Positions 59,656 through 64,000 of a stretch of DNA of 64,000 nt are shown one piece after another. This DNA is from Bifidobacterium moraviense (GTDB lineage: Bacteria; Actinomycetota; Actinomycetes; Actinomycetales; Bifidobacteriaceae). Under the pieces are notes generated by a model. It was not told where the DNA came from. It did no database searches and saw only the letters and a program-made list of their open reading frames with translations. How positions within the stretch are numbered: the stretch's first letter is position 1; each line of letters opens with the position of its first letter. The stretch covers positions 558,001 through 622,000 of the forward strand of contig NZ_JAAIIH010000001.1 of NCBI RefSeq assembly GCF_012932365.1. Direction: 5' to 3'. Made by a program: the position numbers and the translations under genes.

Positions 59656-59802
59656 CACAAGATTTCGGCAGGCTCATCTTGTGCGACGCGAACCGCACAC
59701 TCCCGCACGCAACCGAAATGCCGCAATGGCGTCATTCCGCCGAAAGCCGCGTTTCATGCGCACATGGCCTGACGCACAAGATGAGCCTGCCGAAATCTTG
59801 TG
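59656..59802. mobile_element. 147-bp inverted-repeat element (MITE-like)
   Basis: Two perfect 30-bp arms in inverted orientation (59656-59685 and 59773-59802) are separated by 87 bases. Each arm is itself a hairpin: CACAAGAT, a 12-base loop with TTCGGCAGGCTC, ATCTTGTG. The right arm ends 4 bases from the priA stop. There is no open reading frame inside. Confidence 0.65.
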
Positions 59803-59806
59803 ACTC

Positions 59807-62029
59807 CTAGATGAGGTCCTTGGGATCCACCTGGAACCGCAGTTCGCCGGGCATGCGCGAGGCGACGCGCTTCGCGACGCCGGTCCTGAGCCGCAGCGCG
59901 AGCTCGGCGCGGCGGTCGGTCGTCACGCGCACCACGGCCTTGACCCGGTCGGCGGTCTCCTCCAGCTCGCGCGCGCTGATGGTGGCCGGCTGCGCGATCG
60001 GCACCGGCCCCAGCACGCCGGGCTGCGCCTCGCCGGACGGCATGTCCAGCACGGTCCAGTCCCCGGTCAGGGCGCCGATCTCCTCCAGCAGCCACATCAC
60101 CGCGTCGCGCCGCCCCCACACGCAGGCGGCCGCGACCGCCGGAGGCAGGCCGGTCTCCCGACGTTCGGCAACCTCGCGCGAGGCCAGCATCGGCGCGTTC
60201 CACAGCATGAGCGACTGCGCAAGCACCGGATCGGTCTCCCCCAGCAGCAGCGCCTGCCCGCCCATGGTCCGCGGCCGGCACAGCGCCACCGCGCGCATCC
60301 ATGCGGTCAGCGTGTCGGTACGGGCGTCCACGCCCATCGCGTACAGGCTGGTCCACGCGTCGAGGATCGCCACGGCCTGATAGCCGACCTGCTTCCGTCC
60401 CCCGCCGCCGACGGGTCTGACGCGCGGCTCGGCGCCCGGCGTGGCGATGACGAGCTGGGGACGGTCGGCCACGGACTCCACCACCCCGCCGGGCTGACGA
60501 GGGGACGAGACGACCACGGGAACGCCGCGGAACAGGCCCTCGAGCTCGGCCGCGGTGCCGGCGGCGCCCACGCGCACCACACGCATGCGGTCCCTGCCGC
60601 ATTCCGCGCAATGCCAGCCCACGGCGGCGGCCCCGCACCACATGCACCGCGGAGCGCCCTCGTCGCGGCGCAGCGCCAACGGACCGGTGCATCTGGGACA
60701 CCGTGCCTGCCGGTGGCAGGAGGCGCAGCTGAGCGTCTCGCCCACGCCTTCGGCGGGGATGGACATGAGTACCGGCCCCGCCTGCAGCGCCGCGGACAGC
60801 GCACGCACCGCGGTGTGCGGCACACGCGCACCGGCGGTCGGATCCCCGAGCGAGGCGAGCGTCTCGCGGTTGAGCCAGCGGACCCACGGCAGCGACTCCT
60901 TGGTGACCGTGGGCAGCGCATGGACCTTGGTCGCGCCGGACGCCTCGCTGATCGGACTGCGCGCGTGCGCGAGCGCCACGAACGCGCCGCCCCGCCGGCG
61001 GGCGCGCAGACGCAGCACGCCGCGCGCCTGGGCATACGGCATGAAGCCGTCGGCGTTCTGGTAGGCGACGTCGTCCACGATGGCGAACAGCGCCGCCCCG
61101 CGCACCGGCGCGTACATCGCGGCGCGGGTGCCGATCACGCAGCGCACCTGTCCGGCGGCCACGGCGAGATAGGCGCGGTAGCGTTCGGCGGGCGGCAGCG
61201 CCGCGCCGAGCACCACGAAGTCGCCGATCCAGCCGCCGTGCTGCGCCGCGGACGGCGCGAACCGGCGCAGACCCGCCTCCTCGAGCACCTCGGCGAGATC
61301 CTCGACGCGGCGCATGTCCGGCAGCACGGTCACCGCGGACCTGCCGGCCCCCATCGCCTCGGCGATCATCCACGCCGCGTCGCGCGCCCAGACCAGCGGA
61401 CCGGGCAGCGCGTCGGCCACCACTTCGGCGAACCCGCGGCCCGTCAGGGCGTCCCGCCATTCCGAAGAACGGTCGTAACATGCGGCGACGCGCTTCCATT
61501 CGCGCTCCCCCAGCGCGTTCACGACTCCCATGAGTCGTTCCGCGGCGGACCCGGCGAAGCCCTCGCCGCCCGCGGCCAGCTCCTGCTCCCGCTCCACGCG
61601 GGCCACGCGCGCGGGCACCGCGACCCGCAGGATGTTGGCTCGCGTGCCGCCGTACCAGTCGGCCACGGCTTCGATGTCCCCGCGCATCTCCTCGCCCACC
61701 ACCTCGACCGGGCTGAGCACCCGTTCGAGGTACCGCAGCGACGAGGACGGCGTGGGGCTCGTCGCCGTGCGATTCCAGATGACGCCGGTGAGCCGCTGCC
61801 CGCCGAACCGCACGCGCACCTGCACGCCGGGGCGTGCGGCCTCGTCGTCCCTGTCCTGCACGAGATAGTCGAACGTGCGCCCCAGATGGGTGGCCTGCAC
61901 GTCGAGCACCACCTGCGCGATCGGATCGACGGCGGCCGGACGCCGCTGCGCGGGCGCGCGACGGCGTCGTCGCGGGGCGAGCCCGTCGAGCGTCAGCTGT
62001 TCGGCGTCCTGTGTGGTCATAGGGGTCAT
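59807..62029 (-). CDS. priA: PriA-like primosomal protein lacking helicase motifs
   Basis: 740 residues. The N-terminal DNA-binding part (VVLDVQATHLGRTFDYLVQ, VRVRFGGQRLTGVIWNR) and the zinc site with eight Cys (CASC, CPRC, CMWC, CAEC) match PriA. Helicase motifs are missing: no GxGKT is present, and the DEEH box is replaced by AIVDDVAYQNADGFM. Such PriA forms are known in actinobacteria and probably act as a structural primosome factor, not a motor. Two ATG codons (62029, 62020) are possible. metK lies 82 bases upstream in the same orientation, with a hairpin between. Confidence 0.9.
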   Translation of the reverse strand: MTPMTTQDAEQLTLDGLAPRRRRRAPAQRRPAAVDPIAQVVLDVQATHLGRTFDYLVQDRDDEAARPGVQVRVRFGGQRLTGVIWNRTATSPTPSSSLRYLERVLSPVEVVGEEMRGDIEAVADWYGGTRANILRVAVPARVARVEREQELAAGGEGFAGSAAERLMGVVNALGEREWKRVAACYDRSSEWRDALTGRGFAEVVADALPGPLVWARDAAWMIAEAMGAGRSAVTVLPDMRRVEDLAEVLEEAGLRRFAPSAAQHGGWIGDFVVLGAALPPAERYRAYLAVAAGQVRCVIGTRAAMYAPVRGAALFAIVDDVAYQNADGFMPYAQARGVLRLRARRRGGAFVALAHARSPISEASGATKVHALPTVTKESLPWVRWLNRETLASLGDPTAGARVPHTAVRALSAALQAGPVLMSIPAEGVGETLSCASCHRQARCPRCTGPLALRRDEGAPRCMWCGAAAVGWHCAECGRDRMRVVRVGAAGTAAELEGLFRGVPVVVSSPRQPGGVVESVADRPQLVIATPGAEPRVRPVGGGGRKQVGYQAVAILDAWTSLYAMGVDARTDTLTAWMRAVALCRPRTMGGQALLLGETDPVLAQSLMLWNAPMLASREVAERRETGLPPAVAAACVWGRRDAVMWLLEEIGALTGDWTVLDMPSGEAQPGVLGPVPIAQPATISARELEETADRVKAVVRVTTDRRAELALRLRTGVAKRVASRMPGELRFQVDPKDLI

Positions 62030-62042
62030 CTTAGTGACGGGA

Positions 62043-62076
62043 CGGCCCCGTGCCGCGCAATGCGGACACGGGGCCG
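62043..62076 (-). terminator. Hairpin after metK
   Basis: CGGCCCCGTG pairs with CACGGGGCCG, with CCGC/GCGG continuing the stem past a 1-base bulge. 35 bases after the metK stop; no U-tract, so priA may still be reached. Confidence 0.6.
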
Positions 62077-62111
62077 AAGGTCCGAATAGGCGGAACGTGC
62101 CGTCCGGCGGC

Positions 62112-63332
62112 TCACAGGGACGCGATGGCGGCCTTGAGCTCGTCCACCTTGTCGGTGCGCTCCCACGTGAAGTCGGCGTCGTCGCGGCCGAAGTGGCCGT
62201 ATGCGGCGGTCTTCTTGTAGATCGGGCGCTTGAGGTCCAGCTCGTCGATGATGGCGGCGGGGCGCAGGTCGAACACCTTGCGCACTGCCGCGGCGATCTG
62301 GGCGCGGGTGACGCCCTCCTCCGTGCCGTAGGTCTCCACGTTGACGCTCACCGGGTCGGCGACGCCGATGGCGTAGGCCACCTGCACCTCGACCTTGTGC
62401 GCGAGGCCGGCGGCGACGATGTTCTTGGCCACCCAGCGGGTCGCGTACGCGGCGGAGCGATCCACCTTGCTCGGATCCTTGCCGGAGAACGCGCCGCCGC
62501 CGTGGTGCGCGGCGCCGCCGTACGTGTCGACGATGATCTTGCGGCCGGTCAGGCCCGCGTCGGCGGCCGGACCGCCGAGGATGAACGAGCCGGTGGGGTT
62601 GACGAGCTGACGGTAGTCGTCGTGCCTGACGTCGTCGCCCAGCTCCTCGTTCAGGACCGGGTCGATGACGTGCTCCTTCAGCTGCGCCTCAAGCCACTCG
62701 TGGGTCGCTTCGGGATCGTGCTGCGTGGAGATGAGCACGGTGTCGACGCGCAGCGGACGGTCGTTCTCGTCGTATTCGATGGTGACTTGGGTCTTGCCGT
62801 CCGGGCGCAGATGCGGCACGATGCCCTGCTTGCGCACCTGGGCGAGACGGTAGGCGAGCTTGTGTGCCAGATGGATCGGCAGCGGCATGAGCGCCTTGGT
62901 CTCGTCGGTGGCGTAGCCGAACATGACGCCCTGGTCGCCGGCGCCCTGGGCCTCGTAGCGCTCCTCGCGCGTGGCCTTGGACTCCTCGGCGGCGTCGAGG
63001 CGGGCGACGCCCTGGTTGATCTCGGCGCTCTGGCCGGTGATGGCCACCATGACGCCGCAGGAATCGGCGTCGAGCCCCACCTGGGAGCTGGTGTAGCCGA
63101 TCTCGTGCAGCACTTCGCGCACCTTGGACTGCACGTCGCAGTAGCCGGAGGACGTGACCTCGCCGAAGACGAGGAACACGCCGGTCGCCGCGGAGGTCTC
63201 CACCGCCACGTGCGACTGCGGGTCCTGCGCCAGCAGGTCGTCAAGGATGGAATCAGAAATCAGATCGCAGACCTTGTCCGGATGCCCCTCGGTCACGGAC
63301 TCGGCGCTGATGAGCTTGCGCTCCTGTGTCAT
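62112..63332 (-). CDS. metK: S-adenosylmethionine synthetase
   Basis: 406 residues. [16 protein letters not shown] is signature 1 and [19 protein letters not shown] signature 2, with [16 protein letters not shown] at the N-terminus. The enzyme makes SAM from methionine and ATP. Length and motifs are normal. AAAGAGGGATG precedes the start. The 5' region (63333-63432) shows no SAM riboswitch that I can recognise. Confidence 0.98.
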   Translation of the reverse strand: MTQERKLISAESVTEGHPDKVCDLISDSILDDLLAQDPQSHVAVETSAATGVFLVFGEVTSSGYCDVQSKVREVLHEIGYTSSQVGLDADSCGVMVAITGQSAEINQGVARLDAAEESKATREERYEAQGAGDQGVMFGYATDETKALMPLPIHLAHKLAYRLAQVRKQGIVPHLRPDGKTQVTIEYDENDRPLRVDTVLISTQHDPEATHEWLEAQLKEHVIDPVLNEELGDDVRHDDYRQLVNPTGSFILGGPAADAGLTGRKIIVDTYGGAAHHGGGAFSGKDPSKVDRSAAYATRWVAKNIVAAGLAHKVEVQVAYAIGVADPVSVNVETYGTEEGVTRAQIAAAVRKVFDLRPAAIIDELDLKRPIYKKTAAYGHFGRDDADFTWERTDKVDELKAAIASL

Positions 63333-63427
63333 ATCATCCCTCTTTCGGACTTATCGCCCCGCGCGAGGACGCGCGAGGCACAATGATACGGTTTTTTCTT
63401 CTGTTGTTGCGGCCGCGTCCGCCTACG

Positions 63428-63469
63428 AAAAAGGCCCGTGCCAGACCGCTTCCGCGGTCGGCGCGAGCC
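63428..63469 (-). terminator. Rho-independent terminator of rpoZ
   Basis: On the minus strand GGCTCGCGCC-GACCGC pairs with GCGGTC-T-GGCACGGGCC around a GGAA tetraloop, followed by TTTTT. It ends rpoZ transcription before metK. Confidence 0.88.
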
Positions 63470-63593
63470 TAAGGACGTTACGTTCGCCACCGGTGACCAG
63501 TTCTACCCGAGACTCCGGCCGACGGCAAGCGTGTCGGCGCAAATGCGACGGACGTCACGCATCCGTCGCACGGGAATCGGGAGGATCGAAGGA

Positions 63594-63878
63594 TCAGTTG
63601 CCCTCGTTGACGTCGTCCTCGCCGAGCGTCTCCTCGAGCAGGCCGTCGTTGATCTCGCGGAACGCGATGGACAGCGGCTTCTCCTGGTTCTGGTACTCGA
63701 CGAGCGGGCCGACGTTCTGCAGCAGGCCCTCGTTGAGCTGGGTGAAATAGGAGTTGATCTGACGCGCGCGCTTGGCGGCGAAGATCGCGAGCGCGTACTT
63801 GGAGTCGGCGTGCTCCATCAGATCGTCGATGGGCGGGTTCGCCAGACCGGACGGGGTGGGTTCGGTACCGAAAGCCAT
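63594..63878 (-). CDS. rpoZ: RNA polymerase omega subunit
   Basis: 94 residues. [32 protein letters not shown] is the diagnostic core (PxxDxL and [15 protein letters not shown]) that wraps the beta-prime C-terminus; the acidic tail ends [13 protein letters not shown]. It supports polymerase assembly and ppGpp response in other bacteria. GGAGATAAC precedes the ATG. The gene upstream lies outside the window. Confidence 0.96.
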   Translation of the reverse strand: MAFGTEPTPSGLANPPIDDLMEHADSKYALAIFAAKRARQINSYFTQLNEGLLQNVGPLVEYQNQEKPLSIAFREINDGLLEETLGEDDVNEGN

Positions 63879-63922
63879 ATGCGTTATCTCCAGACAATGG
63901 ACGATTTGTCTCAATCGAGGCA

Positions 63923-63928
63923 AGTATA
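63923..63928 (-). promoter_or_regulatory. Candidate -10 box upstream of rpoZ
   Basis: TATACT on the minus strand, 45 bases before the start codon. No convincing -35 is visible 16-18 bases upstream. Confidence 0.35.
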
Positions 63929-64000
63929 GCCTCACACGGGGACGGCGACGAAGTCCCGCGCAGATCCCCGAAAGTAACATCCTCGTGAATTCCACATTGT

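Noticed and set aside
63333..63432. SAM riboswitch in front of metK
   Set aside because: No conserved SAM-I, SAM-II or SAM-IV core could be recognised, and the region is short and mostly taken by the rpoZ terminator.

Overview
The window is a GC-rich actinobacterial chromosome segment that looks like Bifidobacterium. The main reasons are a pupylation locus (Pup, PafA, Dop and the ARC ATPase) with no 20S proteasome genes in view, an oversized NAD-dependent DNA ligase, a PriA without recognisable helicase motifs, a polyphosphate glucokinase, an HU gene, and CIRCE-controlled groEL. No rRNA, tRNA, CRISPR, phage or insertion-sequence gene was seen. Genes are tightly packed and no gap reaches 300 bases.

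Layout. 1-13577: partial sugar isomerase, Mrp-type P-loop ATPase, ligA and a 1120-residue protein of unknown function (all minus); a large polytopic membrane protein and an unusual ABC ATPase (plus); an aminotransferase and ppgK (minus). 13741-19112: nitroreductase, a family 2 glycosyltransferase, then an FMN riboswitch controlling ribU, followed by a single-chain ECF energy module (ATPase-ATPase-EcfT) whose linker carries a tandem DNA repeat. 19150-23969: a five-gene minus-strand cassette of ECF-type sigma factor, membrane protein, ABC ATPase and two permeases. 24178-30026: clpC, a divergent two-domain universal stress protein, a DUF3027-like protein and a cold-shock protein. 30143-33880: a TPM-domain protein overlapping a response regulator and histidine kinase operon. 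33947-37359: a lone WXG100 gene, groEL with two CIRCE operators, cspA and a LytR_C-like protein.

37464-45306: ung, then a tightly overlapping operon of MoxR ATPase, DUF58, a small membrane protein, two von Willebrand factor A membrane proteins and another membrane protein, followed by a small WXG-like protein and an alpha/beta hydrolase with a type VII-like YxxxD motif. 45317-49673: purB, a lipid-flippase-like protein with a kinase-like middle region, and HU. 49804-55753: pafA, pup, an inositol-monophosphatase-like gene with a damaged metal site, dop and arc. 55803-63878: dedA, serB, a DUF5680-like protein, fmt, a HAD hydrolase, a 147-bp inverted-repeat element, priA, metK and rpoZ.

The strongest candidates for new biology are the MoxR/VWA operon joined to WXG-type genes (with a second WXG100 gene about 4 kb upstream), the sigma factor-ABC cassette, the repeat-expanded ECF fusion, and the pupylation locus with its proteasome-free ARC and phosphatase-like insertion.
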